Positions 12,313 to 30,899 of a DNA stretch of 64,000 nucleotides are shown piece by piece. Position numbers and translations under genes: made by a program. The notes beneath the pieces are model-generated. The model was not told the DNA's origin and did no database searches. It saw nothing but the letters and a program-made list of their open reading frames with translations. Positions within the stretch are counted from its first letter, which is position 1. The number at the start of each line of letters is the position of its first letter. The DNA comes from Brachyhypopomus gauderio. Lineage: Eukaryota; Chordata; Actinopteri; Gymnotiformes; Hypopomidae. The stretch spans positions 614,596 through 678,595 of the forward strand of contig NW_027506895.1 of assembly GCF_052324685.1 (NCBI RefSeq), given 5' to 3'.

Positions 12313-15300
12313 TCGGCTACAACTACCGGGAGCAAAACGGCCAGCCTGCCATAACGCTGTTACTGCCGCTGCCGAATACGAGGATGAGGACGACGACGAT
12401 GATGATGATGGTGATGCATCCCATCCTAGGTTCTCACATGCTCTGTTGGATTCTGCAGGACACTGCATTGGTGGTCACACTACCAGCCTCTCCTACTACA
12501 GTCCAGGATTTGACTGGTTACTTCTGTGTGAACAAGGTCATAGTCTAAAATACCAAAACAATAGCAAATGGTCTGTTTTCCCCATGTGTACTGCAGCCAC
12601 TCACGCATGTATCAGCCTACGTACAGTAATGTGAACACCTGACAGCAAAGTCTGTGTGAGGATTCACATTTTGTTCCTCACACTGTGAAGGATTTTATCT
12701 AATGACTTTATTCTCAAGCTGAGTGGAAGAACACATTTGAATGGGATTCATGATTGATGTAAATAGAAAACACTTTTGGATGTAAATAAAAAAAAAAAAA
12801 TGCAGATGATTTGCGATGCTCAGTAATGGCTGTGAACTGTGGCGTGAATTAACGTTTTTAGTCAGACGATCTGGACCTAAAGCAGAGCAGGTTCACAATG
12901 TGAAAACAGTAACTGCGAAATGGTTTTGGTTTTCTTATCAGTCGTTATAATGTTTTGTAATAACAATGTAATAACATTTTGTAATTATACGTAGTGACAC
13001 CGTAATTATATAGAGAACTACAGTCCCCAGAAGCCCCCAGGAGGGAGTAGCCCACCGGCATGCTGTGCCGTCCTGAGAACTACAGAGGATGACACACACT
13101 GAACAAAGACAGGGACAGACATGGAGACAGGCACACGGACAAAGACGGGGACAGACATGGAGACAGGCACACGGACAAAGACAGGGACAGTGTTTGAAAA
13201 GGCAACGACACAAAGGACAACAGGCACAGAGACGAAGGAGAATCCCAGCCGCCGTGCTGGGAGCGCGGTGCCCCCTAGGGGGCGCTGGCACGCCGGGGCT
13301 GGAGCGGGTGGTGTCGCTGTAGGGTCACCTGCCGGTTCTGGGAGGTGCGCGCTGGATGCTGGGAGCTCGGGGTGGTGCGCGTTTGCAGACACAGGCATCC
13401 TGTTGGGTCGGTCTTTTGCTGACACAGGCATCCTGTTGGGTCGGTCCTTCTGCAGCGTCTGCGAGGCTAAGCGGGATGCCAACGCGTTTTCTCAGTCTCT
13501 ACGGTCTTAACGCTAACGAGATGAGAGACGGATGAAACGAGTAACAAGGAGACACACACACACAGATGAACACACAAACACCAGGGAGGAGTCGGGGGTG
13601 GCTACCATAACAAATGTCTTGCATGTTCCAGAACCTTTCTGCAAAAAAAAGTGCTCAAAATTACATTGTTTGTTCATCTTTACTGAGCATAAAATGGTCT
13701 GTTCCTTATATCTAGAAATCTAAGCAGATATTACCAGACTTTGGCAATGTGGTCTGGGCATGTTGCAGCATGCTAGCTTGCCTGGTCTGCGCGCCACAGC
13801 CTGCGTTCTTGCCCTGAGTCAGACGGGCATTGCCCAACGCTGGGCTTTCGGGGGCAGCGCCACAGTGCGTCTGCTGGGCTTTTGCTCACCGACGAGAGAA
13901 TAACCTCTTTACTAAATAAGTGACAACTTAAGACATGCTTAAACGATAACAGATGCAAGCCTGTCGTATCTGATTGCTTGTGGTAGTTCAGCTGGCTGCT
14001 ACATTAACCTGATTTTTGTGTAAATATGCGTGCGTTCATCGGGCATGTGCTCCAGTGCGTTGGGTGGAGTTCACCTTTGAGTAACTGTCACACCTTCCGA
14101 TGGACAAGTCACTGTCTTGGCCTGTTAACCCCTCTTCCAAGTAGAGCACAGGAAGTTGTGTAGTAGAGTACTCATTAACGAGAACTGAGAACTACTCATT
14201 AGCCAGACCAACAGTCATATCGCAGGTATGTGTAGTCAGACGTATGCAGTGACTCGTAACTCTCGCCTGCAGCCTCTGTCTGCAGAAACACTCCCAACAG
14301 CCATTGTGCGTACAAATGATTGTTTGAAACGTCTTAGCCTGGGAAGGAGAACACACGCTAGCCCTTTGACGGCATGGCCGTTCGGAGCTTGGCCGTCTGC
14401 AGCAGTTAAGATTTGGAAAGATTCGTCTCCAAGTGTGATACTGTTAAGATCAGTGTTCCGGTTACTATGAAGTTTATATTAATTTCTTTCAACACAACTA
14501 CTCTGCCAGATCGTGTTCGTCCTGACCTGAGCCCACGGTCATCTCTGATGGTGTTTTAGGTTACGTGCATAACTGCACACAAGTTATGCCTGCTCTGTCT
14601 CGCTCTATCTGGCTCTGTCTGGCTCCGCCACAACAGTCATGTCAAAGGAATGATGAAGCAAACCACAAAGCTCATGCCCAGGTGTTTACGAGACTTATTT
14701 ATTCAACTTATTACATGCCTTGGGTCCATTCGAAAGACAACCCAGCGTCTGTTGTTAACAGCTTTTGGAGATTTGAAGCAGACCGATGCATTGTTTTGTT
14801 TTTGTTTTATTGCAAATTATTGTCAGTGTAAACAAGCAGTCAACACTAAACATGACAGTTTAGTTGGTCAGTATTGAGCAGGGTTTAATTTAGGGTCTTG
14901 TAGCATTTTATCTCCATAATGTGCACAATGACCAAACCAAGATACAAAAATCAAGACATCACTGTTTATTTTATGTTATGTCCTTTCAAGCTCAGAGGAA
15001 AGTTTACAGGAATATGTACATATGTAGGTTGCCTGCCCAAAATTTGCAGTATTCCCAAAAACTTTAACAGCTTTAACAGATGATCCGATGTGAATTGTCC
15101 GAAATTTAACAAAAAAAACGACCCTTGAATATTTGAAAAGAAAAAAAAAATTTGGTACCCAAAATTACATGGTGTGTACACAAATGGGTGATCCAGAAAA
15201 GTTGAAGCAGATATGGGCATCTCTCACATCCTTGTGGGATGATTGGAGCTTAATTAGGTCATAATTAACACACACACACACACATGCACATTTTCCATGC

Positions 15301-15600
15301 ACGAACCTGATTCATCAGTACAGTTGGGAAAGCCAGGGAGGGATCACTGGATCTGAAAGATCAACTTCATTGTCCTAATCAATATTATACAATATTTGAA
15401 ATTAATATAATGAAAAAGGATCTTTTGTTATAATAGAAAATCAACCTTACTGCATATTTCTGTGTATAGTTTTTTTAAAATCAACATTTGGGAATATTGC
15501 TATCTTCATATATGAAAATATTATCCAAAATTGGATTTCTCATTTATGGGAAGTGATGTTGAATCAAGTTTTGAAGGTTTAAAAAAAAGCGTAAAGTTTA
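12313..15600. other. gins4 3'UTR and intergenic DNA
   Basis: The gins4 3'UTR runs to about 12.8 kb (AATAAA 12785-12790). Beyond it no gene is supported. A small tandem repeat of about 33-36 bp, built on GGGACAGACATGGAGACAGG, lies at about 13110-13190. A CA run lies at about 15271-15284. Short frames at 14228-14470 and 14565-14831 are not recognised. Confidence 0.5.
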
Positions 15601-15649
15601 CATTGACGTCTAATCAGAGTAATGTGGGCAGGAACTTCCGGATAATATT

Positions 15650-16262
15650 GTGTGTCAGCCTGTTATGATGTAATGCTGAGTGAAAAAACGAAGTAGTCGA
15701 CTCCTTTCACTACTCCAGCTGGTGAACTGCCAAGGATTCACTTATCTCCTTGTTCACAGCGACGTGCACAATACATTGTCTTCTAATTGCACCGAAGACC
15801 TCCAACCAGCTCAAAGTTAATGTAAGTTCCTGATTGAGTTCTTTTTCTTAATTGTTAAATATTTAGCTTTTTGGTAATGTGCGTCTTTAAATATTGCAAC
15901 TTTCATCGTTACTTTTGGTATGACAACAGGACTGGCTTGTTCTCTAGAAAGGCGAAACAATCAATTACAGGCCATAGGGAGCTGTTTAAATTCATTACTA
16001 TCACTTAAGACTAACTATAGCATACCTTGCGCAGACACAATAATGCCTAAGATTATCATTGATTGATCCTTTAATTTGATTGAATATTTATTTGTATTTC
16101 AGCTCTCGTGATATAACACTTCCACTTTGAAACACCTATATGTCCTGTATTAGGTAAGTGAAAAGTATTCTTGCATTAATTTTGCACCTTATGACTGATT
16201 ATCTGAGTGAACATAAGTGTGACCTTGCTTGACCTTTACCCTACAGCGTACTGTCCATACCA
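15650..16262 (+). other. 5'UTR exons of the PPP1R3-type gene
   Basis: Splice sites suggest two non-coding exons. The first ends at 15821 before GTAAGT. The second spans about 16103-16153, with a pyrimidine-rich acceptor and a GTAAGT donor. The coding exon begins at 16247 after CTACAG, 16 bases before the ATG. Exon 1 start is not defined by the sequence. Confidence 0.5.
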
Positions 16263-16979
16263 ATGGACATGGCCTTTACACGCCACAGAAGCTCCTCGCC
16301 GCACGGCCGACGACACACGGTGCCCTCTCCGAAACCCCTGCGCTCCTGCATCCACCACCGGGCGTTCTTAAACAAACACCCTCCGTCCACGACTCACGCT
16401 CTGACGAAGGTCGTCGCGCCGGGCAGCGGCGGGGAAAAAAGAGTCATATTTGCCGACTCCAAAGGGCTGTCCCTCACGTCCGTTCGCGTGTTCTGTAAGA
16501 GGGAAGGGAAGGTCCACGCGGAGCCGCCGGAACCGCCAAGGCCGCAGACGCTGAACTTGGTGAAGGACGGGGCCGCGCAGGGGCCCAAAATGCGTCTGGG
16601 GTTCACGCCGCCGTGCGCGGATTTCCGGGACTTCCGGTGCCGTCTGCGGGACAGCGCGGTGCTTCTGGAGAGCTGCTGCGTGACGGAGCGGTCCGTCCTC
16701 GGGACTGTGCGCGTCAGGAATATCTGCTACCAGAAAGCGGTGCGTGTCCGCATCACCTTCGATTCGTGGCGTACTCACCAAGACGTGTCGTGCACTTACT
16801 TGGATCAGAGCTACGGGGAGCCGGACACCGACGTCTTTGCGTTTGACATTGCACTCCCAGGATCGGTGGATCCACGGGAGAAGATAGAATTTTGCGTGTC
16901 GTACTTACCTGGGGGATACGGCAATGCAATGTGGGATAATAACTATGGCAAAAATTATAGCATTCATATGTGTGTGTGA
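16263..16979 (+). CDS. Protein phosphatase 1 glycogen-targeting subunit (PPP1R3B/C-like)
   Basis: These proteins bring PP1 to glycogen, where it dephosphorylates glycogen synthase and phosphorylase. The 238-aa protein is encoded in one exon. Near residue 60 it has the PP1-docking RVxF-type motif (KRVIFAD) followed by SKGLSLTSVRVF. From about residue 120 it has a CBM21 glycogen-binding domain: ADFRDFRCRLRDSAVLLESC, GTVRVRNICYQKAVRVRITF, DSWRTHQDV, FAFDIALPG, and the WDNNYGKNYSIH carbohydrate-site block. It stops right after the CBM21, as in PPP1R3B (285 aa in human), and lacks the longer PPP1R3C tail. Some CBM21 wording (RITFDSW, KIEFC) is closer to 3C. The paralogue is therefore left open and no symbol is given. 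The base composition is strongly GC-rich compared with its flanks. Confidence 0.88.
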   Translation: MDMAFTRHRSSSPHGRRHTVPSPKPLRSCIHHRAFLNKHPPSTTHALTKVVAPGSGGEKRVIFADSKGLSLTSVRVFCKREGKVHAEPPEPPRPQTLNLVKDGAAQGPKMRLGFTPPCADFRDFRCRLRDSAVLLESCCVTERSVLGTVRVRNICYQKAVRVRITFDSWRTHQDVSCTYLDQSYGEPDTDVFAFDIALPGSVDPREKIEFCVSYLPGGYGNAMWDNNYGKNYSIHMCV

Positions 16980-18382
16980 GTCGAGAGCAGTGAAATGTCA
17001 TTCTAGCCATCGTGAGCAACAAAAGACGCTATAATGCTTTGCCTGTGTGCAGCACAGATGGACTGTTGCACTAATACTAGTACTGGACACATTTGAACAG
17101 TAATGATATATAGTCTTTATTATTGTGGTTTGATTGTTTAGTGCTGGTTCACTCTTCACTGTGTGAATGCAAAGGAAATCAGCTTCACTCTACATCCTAC
17201 ATCCATTAGTTTACACTTGATTTCAAGCCAAAGTTAAATTTGTGATACATTTTTCTTAATTAAAGCATGTGGACTAGGGCTGGTGTCACATAAAGGCCCG
17301 AAGTGATTTGTCTCTGTTTGATTCTCTGCCTGTGTCAGGGTGTTGTAAGGGGTTTTTTGTGTGTGTGAACTGTGATAGAGATTATAGGTTAAATGTATCT
17401 AATGTTTCTATGCTGTATTAAATTATTTATCAAGACATTCTGTTGTTTCAATTCCAGCATCCTCTGTTGAGGTACAGAAAATTAACCTTTTTAAGCTTTT
17501 TAATATTCTCTGTCATACTTATAAAATGGGACTTACAGAAGTTGCCAGAGTAGTGTAGATTGACCTGTTGAATTCTTTTTAATTGTTGTCACCACACACA
17601 CAGGATGTGAGGAAATATTGATGACACGTCACAACATCCTGAATCGTCAGTGCAAAGAACCCGTGTGTGACCCTAGAAATGCTCAAGTTACACAGTAGTT
17701 TATGAAGGGGAGAGGAAGTATTTCATCACATTCTGTGTAAGACTATCAACACCACCACAGGTCGCATTATTTACATTTGAATATGAGAACGATTGGTGGA
17801 CACACCCCTGACGGAGGAACCATGAATATCAAGTAAATCAATAGATCAGTTTGGATTCTGAAAAACAAATGACTATGTGTTGTTGAACATGAATCATTTA
17901 GAGTGGATTAAACATTTTGATCATTAGCCTTCATGCACTTCCCACAGCCTGAAAATGAGCGTGTAAATATTTCAGCAGTGACTGAAAGCATTTGTCAATC
18001 ACAGGACAAGCTTTTCATGTTAAATATGTTTGGCAATGAGTACATCTAATGGCTTATATTCTTATATCCAAATTAAATCTGCACAATATCCTTTTCAATA
18101 TTACATTATCACACCTGTTTGATTAATTTTAATCTAATTATCACACCTGTTATCTCAACTGCTTGATTTATTTTAAGTTTTAGTTTTAAGATTTACTGTA
18201 TTTTTTAACACCTGACAGACTCTATAACTGTCACTTATTTTAAGGGTTTAATTGATTCTATTCAATTCCTTTTTATAATGTATGTGAACTGTGACAGAGA
18301 TTATAGGTGAAATATTTCTATCTATCATTTCCAAAGGCATTCTGTAATTTGAGTCCAGACTCATTCTCCCAGCATCCTGTGT
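16980..18382. other. 3' flanks of the PPP1R3-type gene and of phyhip (convergent)
   Basis: Non-coding. ATTAAA at about 17262 may serve the plus-strand gene. TTTATT at 18167-18172 (AATAAA on the minus strand) may serve phyhip. A block of about 100 bp at 17365-17472 is repeated in diverged form at 18283-18385, running into the phyhip stop codon. Confidence 0.5.
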
Positions 18383-24049
<5,667 letters not shown>

Positions 24050-24053
<4 letters not shown>

Positions 24054-25476
24054 GATGAGGCTAAAAATTACTGGAGGCTCATGAAAAAGCAATCTTCCAG
24101 CCTTGAACAAAATTCAATTAACCTGTTGACAAGTGACCTGTCAGGAAGCATCACTTTCTCTCTCTCCCTCTCCCTCTCCCTTCCTCTCTCTTTCCCTCAC
24201 TCGGACACTTTGTCTGCCCTGTCACATTTTCACTCCCCACCCCCCGACCCCCCGACTCTTGTGAAAATATACAAATACAGAACTCCAAATATATGCTTTG
24301 TATTTAATTTCTTCAGAGCAAACACCTTTTATTAGTCTGTGTGGAGAAACTCAATATACTCATAACGTCCATACAATCCCAAGTCGATGAAACTCTTTTG
24401 TGGGCATTACACACAAGAACTGCCACCCAACGGGAACTGATATGGCCCGCTTCTCTCTCCATTACCCACACTGCACTGCTCCTCATCCCCAGGCTGAAGG
24501 CTTGAGGCGAAACACAGGTGGTCCAGCACCAGGACCCCAGGATGTTTCTGACGGCACCTCGTGGGGAGGAATGCAGTCAAACCCCAATCCTGCTGCCGTT
24601 CCAGACCACCTACCCCGTCCGGAGGGGGGGATGATTAGTGGTGGCGGAGAAGCGGGGGGGGTTGAGGTGGGCAGGCAGGCAGCGTTTGATTGGTTGTCAC
24701 CCTTCAGCCTCCGTGATCACTGACCCCTGGAGTGTGCTCGCACAAAACCCATTATCACACCCATTGGACAGAGACACACTGCCACAACTGTGATTTACGC
24801 GCCCGCCTCTCTCTTTGCCTCCCTCACTTTTCTTTCTCCGTCTTTTCCTCTTGCTTCTGGTCTGGTTCTCTGACTCTGAGGGGCGATTCTCTCCCCAGTT
24901 TGCGTTTAGCTCAGGGAGTCCAGAGTTCCTTGAACACAGTACGTCTCCCATGCGCTCAGTCTCATCCACGCCTCCTCATGCAGGAGCGTCCGCCTCTTTG
25001 TTATGTAAAATGGAGCACAATGAACTGGACATGTAAATGACCTGAACAGCCCGACCAATGGGAGCTGTTCGTTAAGAATCTCAGTGAGCGTATGCTAACA
25101 CAGCATGCTGTAGAGTGTGAGATCTTTTACGAGAAGCTCTGTTGGAGTGTTTAAGTTTGTGTGGGGGTGTTTCTCTTGTTAATACACATCCCGGTGGATC
25201 ACAGATGACCTATTTTACCAAAAATCTGTCATGCATGCCTACACTGGCCATTAATATGCGCGTTATATATGCATCTGAGTTTTATCTTAGAGCTAATAAC
25301 AGACTACAAGCTGGAAAATGTCCACACTTAAGATGGGAATACTCACGACACAGCCATGGTAACACTAGGGCAACGCTATGGCAACGTATTATGGAGACAC
25401 ATCCTTCTGTGTGATCACCCGTACTCTTACTCACTGCTAATGGAATATCCTCCAAGGACAGTGATCAAAGCCTAAA

Positions 25477-25536
<60 letters not shown>

Positions 25537-26049
25537 ACACACCTGGTCCAGTTTCTTACCTTTACATACACATCACTCTTGAATTACTTTGTATAATGTA
25601 AAATATAAAACTATTCAGCCAATGAAATGGTCCATATTGTGGTTATAGCGAAAGGGTAGAAGCAACCACACAGTGTCAGTCTGACTGTCTAATGCAACCT
25701 ACTAAGTTTAGGATGTTTTACTCTGTGCCATGTGTGAATCACACCCCAAGCTCAAGTCCACATACTGACGTTTAGCAGGTCCTCTGACATGAGCTCCATA
25801 GCTCTTCCTCAAAGCTACCATTCACTGCTTCTCGAGTACTCAATGGATCTGATCCAGATCTGATCTCTACAGTCTGATCTCTGAATCCCCTTATTATGAT
25901 GGTGGAAGTGCCTCAACCTGTCTGCATTATCAACACTGCTACAGTAATATGTGGGCAAAAACACTGGAGAGTAATCAACTTATTTTAGACCTGGTATCTT
26001 CACCTCTCCTTAACATGCTCATTCATTTCCTTCAGTGATTTGATGTGAA

Positions 26050-26116
<67 letters not shown>

Positions 26117-27092
26117 TACACCACTGTGGCAGCAGTCCATGTGGTGAAGATGACGTTTTATGGATGCATCCAAATTAGAGGGGGCGGAGTTAATCTGCAC
26201 AACTAATTAATTAGGAGCGTTTAATGTGAAGGAAGTGTCTGCAAAAGCTTGAGGATGTGCTCACGTCCAGCTATAGGGGAGAGAGACGGGTGTGAGAGAC
26301 AGGGTGAGAGAGACTGGTGTGAGAGAGACAGGGTAAGAGAGACAGGGTGAGAGAGACAGGTGTGAGAGAGACAGGGTGAGAGGGGGTGTCAGATGGGAGT
26401 TAATGGATGAAATTATGTTATCGTGGTTCAGATTTCTCTCTTGATGGTGAGATCTGCAATGCAGTCTGGGTGACAGAGGGAGAACAAGACAAACAATAAG
26501 GAACCGGCACTGGAAAATCTCACTGTTTGAAAGGGGAGCAGAAGAAGTGGAGGACAACCACGGGAGCCTGATCCACAGAGCACTCAAACGACAGAGCACT
26601 CAAACAAAACAGCACTCAAACGACAGAGCACTCAAACAAAACAGCACTCAAACGACAGAGCACTCAAACGACAGGACGCACCAATAACAGAGCACTCCAG
26701 TGACAGGGTACGCAAACGACAGCGCACTCAAACGACAGAGCACTCAAACGATAGAGCACTCAAATGACAGAGCACTCAAATGAAAAAGCACTCAAATGAC
26801 AGAGCACTCAAACGACAGAGCACTCAAACAAAAGAGCCCTCAAACGACAGAGCATTCAATCAACAGAGCGCTCCAATGACAGGGTACTCAAACGACAGAG
26901 CACTCACTCCGAAGACAGAGTACTTAAACAACAGAGCACTCAAATGGCAGAGCACTCTCAGCAACTGTGATTCCGAAAGTGGGGCAGGGAAGAAGAGCCC
27001 CTCTCCACACTCACGTGAGCCCAGCTGCAGAGCAGTAGAGATGTGCAAAGTTCCCACACACACATCACACACACACATACGCACACACACAG

Positions 27093-27123
<31 letters not shown>

Positions 27124-27430
27124 CTTGTCCGCATGCACACCCACACACACAGATGAAAAGGGAAAAGAACCCTTGAGCCATGCTTACAGCTACAGTTAGA
27201 ACTGTTTTCATTTTTAAATGTTCACATTAACACGGGCTCTCACCATGGATACTGGAGTTTTTGATAACAGTGTGCGTGCGCAGTTGTCAAAAAAATGTTA
27301 CATAACATTAATCCACCAACAGTGAAAAAAACCCTGTGCTTCTGTGTGATTGTTTTAAATGGGAAATGTAACGTGTACGTGAAATCTAGCCCACACACTA
27401 ACAAATGGCCAGTAGTAGAGAGTGGTGCAG
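24050..27430. repeat. phyhip 5' intron with several simple repeats
   Basis: No coding exon is supported. Contents: a CT-rich patch at 24160-24210; (CA)n at about 25478-25540; (TG)n at about 26052-26112; a GAGAGACAGGGTGA-type repeat at 26276-26390; a 16-bp minisatellite built on CACTCAAACGACAGAG at about 26578-26960; and (CA)n at about 27056-27120. Confidence 0.7.
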
Positions 27431-27436
27431 ACTTAC

Positions 27437-27600
27437 CTCCGTGTGCGCTGGCTGGAAACAACGGAGATGTTGTCCTGAGAAGGCGCGAGAGCGAGTGAGA
27501 TGAGAGTGAGACAACGTGAAACAGGATACTCCTGTGATGATGCTGCTCACTGTTGCTGAGTGCTGCTGCTCTGGAGGAAGCCCAAAGGACACCTGACTGG
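27437..27600 (-). other. phyhip: Likely phyhip 5'UTR exon
   Basis: On the minus strand a consensus donor, GGAG followed by GTAAGTCTG, begins at 27436. It lies in a locally GC-richer stretch, upstream of and in the same direction as the phyhip coding exons. It would supply the donor needed by the acceptor at the phyhip start codon. The 5' end is not defined; a dense CT tract starts at about 27610. Confidence 0.5.
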
Positions 27601-27609
27601 GAAAAGGGT

Positions 27610-27970
27610 TCTCCCTCTCCCCCCCCCTCTCACTCTCTCTCTCTCTCTCTCTCCCCCTCTCTCCATCTCTCTCTCCCCCTCTCCCCTGTCTCTTTCTCTC
27701 TCCCTCTCCCCCCCCTCCCTCCCTCTCCCTCTCTCTCTCCCTCTCCCTATCCATCCCTCTCTCTCTCTCCTCCCTCTCTCTATCCACCCCCCCCTCTCTC
27801 CCTCTCTCTCTCTATTCATCCCTCTCTCTCTCCCTCCCCCTCTCTCTCTCTATTCATCCCTCTCTGTCTCCCTCTTCCTCTCTCTCTCCCTCTCTCTATC
27901 CATCCCTCTCTCTCTCCCTCTCCCTCTCTCTCTCTCTCCCTCTCCCTCACGCCACCTTTCTCTCTCAGTC
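27610..27970. repeat. CT-rich microsatellite tract
   Basis: About 360 bp of (CT)n and CCCT with interspersed ATCCAT and ATTCAT words. Long open frames over it (SLSLSPS, REREREG) are artefacts. Confidence 0.95.
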
Positions 27971-28733
27971 TAGCTTGTTCTATCTTCACTCCTTTCTCAT
28001 TCTGTCATTCTGTCCATCTTTCTCTCTTGTTCTCTCACTCTCCTCTCTTTTTCTTTTTCATCTCCTCTTTCGTTCTCTCTCACTCTCTCTGCCCTGTCAC
28101 ACTTTCAGTCCCTCCCACTCTGACTCCTGCTACATCACCAGTGTGTCGAACGAGAAATGAACGTTCTATCAACGTTCTAAATACTGTTGTTCTTATTAAA
28201 GTAGATATGTTTTGTAACACACCACTCACCCACCCACACCAACAGAAACAGACACACGGCATGAACACAAACACACACTCATACATTTTCATAAAAACAT
28301 ACTCACACGCATTCACACAAACACATATTCAGTCTCATACACACAAACATACTATCATACACACAAACCTCAGCATAATCATTGTTGCGTATTATGAATA
28401 ATGTGCCTATATGTAGTTGTAATCATAATAATCATAATTACAATGATAATTGTGCAAACTGTTTAATACAGTGTCATCTGGGTTAATTGACAATCAAATG
28501 AATAAATTCAGTTTAAAATCACCTTTAAAAGTGTATATGCTGATGACTGCGATATGGCTTTATTTACCATTTATAATTCTGTTTTCAGCATTTAATTCCA
28601 CATTTTAACATTGACTTAAACCACAGCACATTTACATGATCCCCCCCCCCACACACACACACCTTGCTGGTAATATATCTCCATGATCACATATCATATT
28701 GAATATCATACGAGTCTCACATATCATACTGAA

Positions 28734-28902
28734 TCATCTTTCAACATCACTTTTGCTCTGTGAGATCTGCTGCAGTCCAACTTTGGCCATGGCTCCATTA
28801 CTCTCCCATCTCCTCCACATCTCCTCCTCATCTATCACATTACAGGGCTTAATCAGGCTCACAGGAATGTACAGCATCACCACCCCGTCCCTCACCACAG
28901 CT
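28734..28902 (-). CDS. Terminal coding exon of an unidentified gene (partial)
   Basis: On the minus strand a strong acceptor (CTTCTCTCTCTGTGCCAG) is followed by 56 open codons in phase 1, then TGA. The peptide includes VVRDGVVMLYIPVSLIKPCN, then VIDEEEMWRRWESNGAMAKV, and ends in SKSDVER. Codon composition and the abrupt acceptor look like a real last exon. An AATAAA on the minus strand lies at 28559-28564. I do not recognise the family. Earlier exons might lie among the GC-rich open frames at 29050-29516, but no convincing join was found. It lies between phyhip and polr3d, on the phyhip strand. It could also be a decayed gene. Confidence 0.45.
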
Positions 28903-29049
28903 CTGGCACAGAGAGAGAAGGGGGCGGGGCCGGGGGGCGATGAGGCTGATTGGCTCTTGAGGAACATAGACCTGAAGAGCTGGCCATTTTACAGGAAATG
29001 AAGTAGCTACTACCACATGGGATAGGCGCTGATACCTGGTCTGATATCA

Positions 29050-29516
29050 TTACCCAGCCTTTTTGTTGAGGCCTTTATTTACATCATAATCCTCTTCAGG
29101 CGCACCATATTTCCCCAGGAAAAGGGTTTGTCCCCTAGTGCGGGAACGAGAGCTGAGACAGTGGGACCATATGGTCCCATATGGTTCTGTGCCTTGGACA
29201 GCTCGGCTCGCGCGCCAAACCCACACTCCGCCACCTGGACGGAGGGAGGAATCAGCCTCCACCCTCCCCACCCTCCCCATCCTCACCACCCCCGTCTGGG
29301 TCGGTCTGAATGGTGCGTGCGGCCACGTTGTCCCCTGAAGGTCGTGTGAATGGCACCTTCACGCTGTCCACCACGGAGAGAGCAGCGACTCCGTGACTGA
29401 TGACACTGCAGTGTGCGGCAGCGTCCACCGGACCTCCTCCACACACGCAGCAGGCCAGGACATGGTGGGCCTCTTCTCTTGCCGTAGTAGATCATCGTCA
29501 CTTTAAATGCAGCCAT
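29050..29516 (-). other. GC-rich region with open frames, function unclear
   Basis: Two overlapping minus-strand frames (ATG at 29516, starting MAAFKVTMIYYGKRRG; and ATG at 29446) look somewhat coding, with little low-complexity sequence in the segment SVVDSVKVPFTRPSGDNVAA. They match nothing I know. They could be upstream exons of the unidentified gene ending at 28734. Confidence 0.25.
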
Positions 29517-29561
29517 CCGTCAGCACACAAGCCTTGACAGCAGCGTGAGGACAAAACCCTG

Positions 29562-29582
29562 GTGTGTGTGTGTGTGTGTGTT

Positions 29583-29652
<70 letters not shown>
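29562..29652. repeat. (TG)n-(TA)n microsatellite
   Basis: A short TG run passes into about 35 TA dinucleotides. AT-rich palindromic DNA continues to about 29790. Confidence 0.95.
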
Positions 29653-29658
<6 letters not shown>

Positions 29659-29786
29659 CTCCAGTCTAATATATAGATATATAAATATATAGAGACTGAT
29701 ATATAGAAGAAATATATGAAAATGCTACTATATACTGTATATATATAACATATATATATAATTAGTATATTATATATGCTAGTATA

Positions 29787-30735
29787 TAATCAATCAATCA
29801 ATCAATTTTATTTATATAGCGCTTTTTACAACAGTTGTTGTCACAAAGCAGCTTTACAAGTGCCGAGTCCTAGCCCCCAGTGAGCAAGCCAAGGGCGACA
29901 GTGGCAAGGAAAAACTCCCTAGTTTTTTTGCATGAGGACGAAACCTTGAGAGGAACCAAGACTCAGGGGGGGGGAACCCATCCTCCTCTGGCCGACACCG
30001 GTCACCATGACAACAACAACAATTTAAACAGAAAGAAATAAAGAAAAGGAAAAGATGTAATAATGTCCATCATGGTGTAGGCTTATCCGGTCAGGCAGTA
30101 GGTGGCTGGCACTGGATGGATCGCTTGTCTCTCCTCATCTCATTTTTCCTCGAGCAGGCGGGCAGCCATGTGGAGAAAATAAAACAGGGAAGATTAGCTC
30201 TGTATGAGGACATATACAGGACAGATGAAATTAAACATTTGGAGTGTGGCATTAAGTTAAACTATTACAGCCTAGCTAAAAAGGCAGAACCAGAAGGTAA
30301 CATAGGCTTGAGGGCATTCTGAGACATTGGCATCCATCCACTGCACTGTCAACAAACTTGAGTGACCACGAGCAGTGACAGGACGACAGCACCAGCGCCC
30401 CAGTCTACCATAAAACCCTTCGCCTATGAACCCCTGGATCTGTACCTTTATCTAAGGGGGGGGGGGGGGGGTGTTAATTATCAAACGCTAAACTAAATAG
30501 GTGGGTTTTCAACCTAGACTTAAAGATTGTGACTGTTTCTGAGTCCCGTACGCATTTTGGAAGGTTGTTCCAAAGCTGGGGGGGCCTTATATGAAAAAGC
30601 TCTTCCCCCTGCTGTTACCTTATTAATTTGTGGAACTAATAAAAGACCAGCACCCTGTGATCTTAGTTGACGTGGGGGTTCATAGTAGGAAATAAGTTCC
30701 TGGAGGTATTCAGGAGCAAGTATTGTAGTATAGTA
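29787..30735 (-). mobile_element. L2-like LINE/SINE 3' region, reverse orientation
   Basis: Begins with (AATC)n and TTTATTTATATAGCGC, the reverse complement of the GCGCTATATAAATAAA tail found on many fish L2-like elements. Also present are GTCACAAAGCAGCTTTACAA, AAAAACTCCCT, and further in AAGGTTGTTCCAAAGCTGG and AAAAGCTCTTCCCCC. The same tail occurs forward at 46315-46348. A G-run interrupts it at about 30458-30471. The short plus-strand frame at 30116-30322 lies inside it and is not a gene. Confidence 0.7.
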
Positions 30736-30751
30736 TAGTATATTAGTATAA

Positions 30752-30753
30752 TA

Positions 30754-30841
<88 letters not shown>
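30752..30841. repeat. (TA)n microsatellite
   Basis: About 45 TA dinucleotides flanked by inverted TATAGTATAGTA and TACTATACTATA words, so the whole block can form a large cruciform. Confidence 0.95.
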
Positions 30842-30899
30842 TATTATACTATACTATACTATACTACTAAAATACAGTATGTATATTTTAATATTTAAC

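Noticed and set aside
14228-14470. 80-codon frame slightly resembling the C-terminus of a LINE protein
   Set aside because: Only a weak resemblance over a dozen residues, with no other LINE sequence around it.
24400-25040. Overlapping frames of about 75-107 codons on both strands
   Set aside because: No domain, no acceptor/donor pair, and composition biased by CT- and G-rich patches.
27553-28401. 282-codon Ser/Leu/Pro-rich frame
   Set aside because: It is driven by the CT-rich microsatellite, with no domain and no splice structure.
30116-30322. 68-codon frame starting MDRLSLLISFF
   Set aside because: It sits inside the reverse-oriented L2-like 3' region and has no similarity to a known protein that I recognise.
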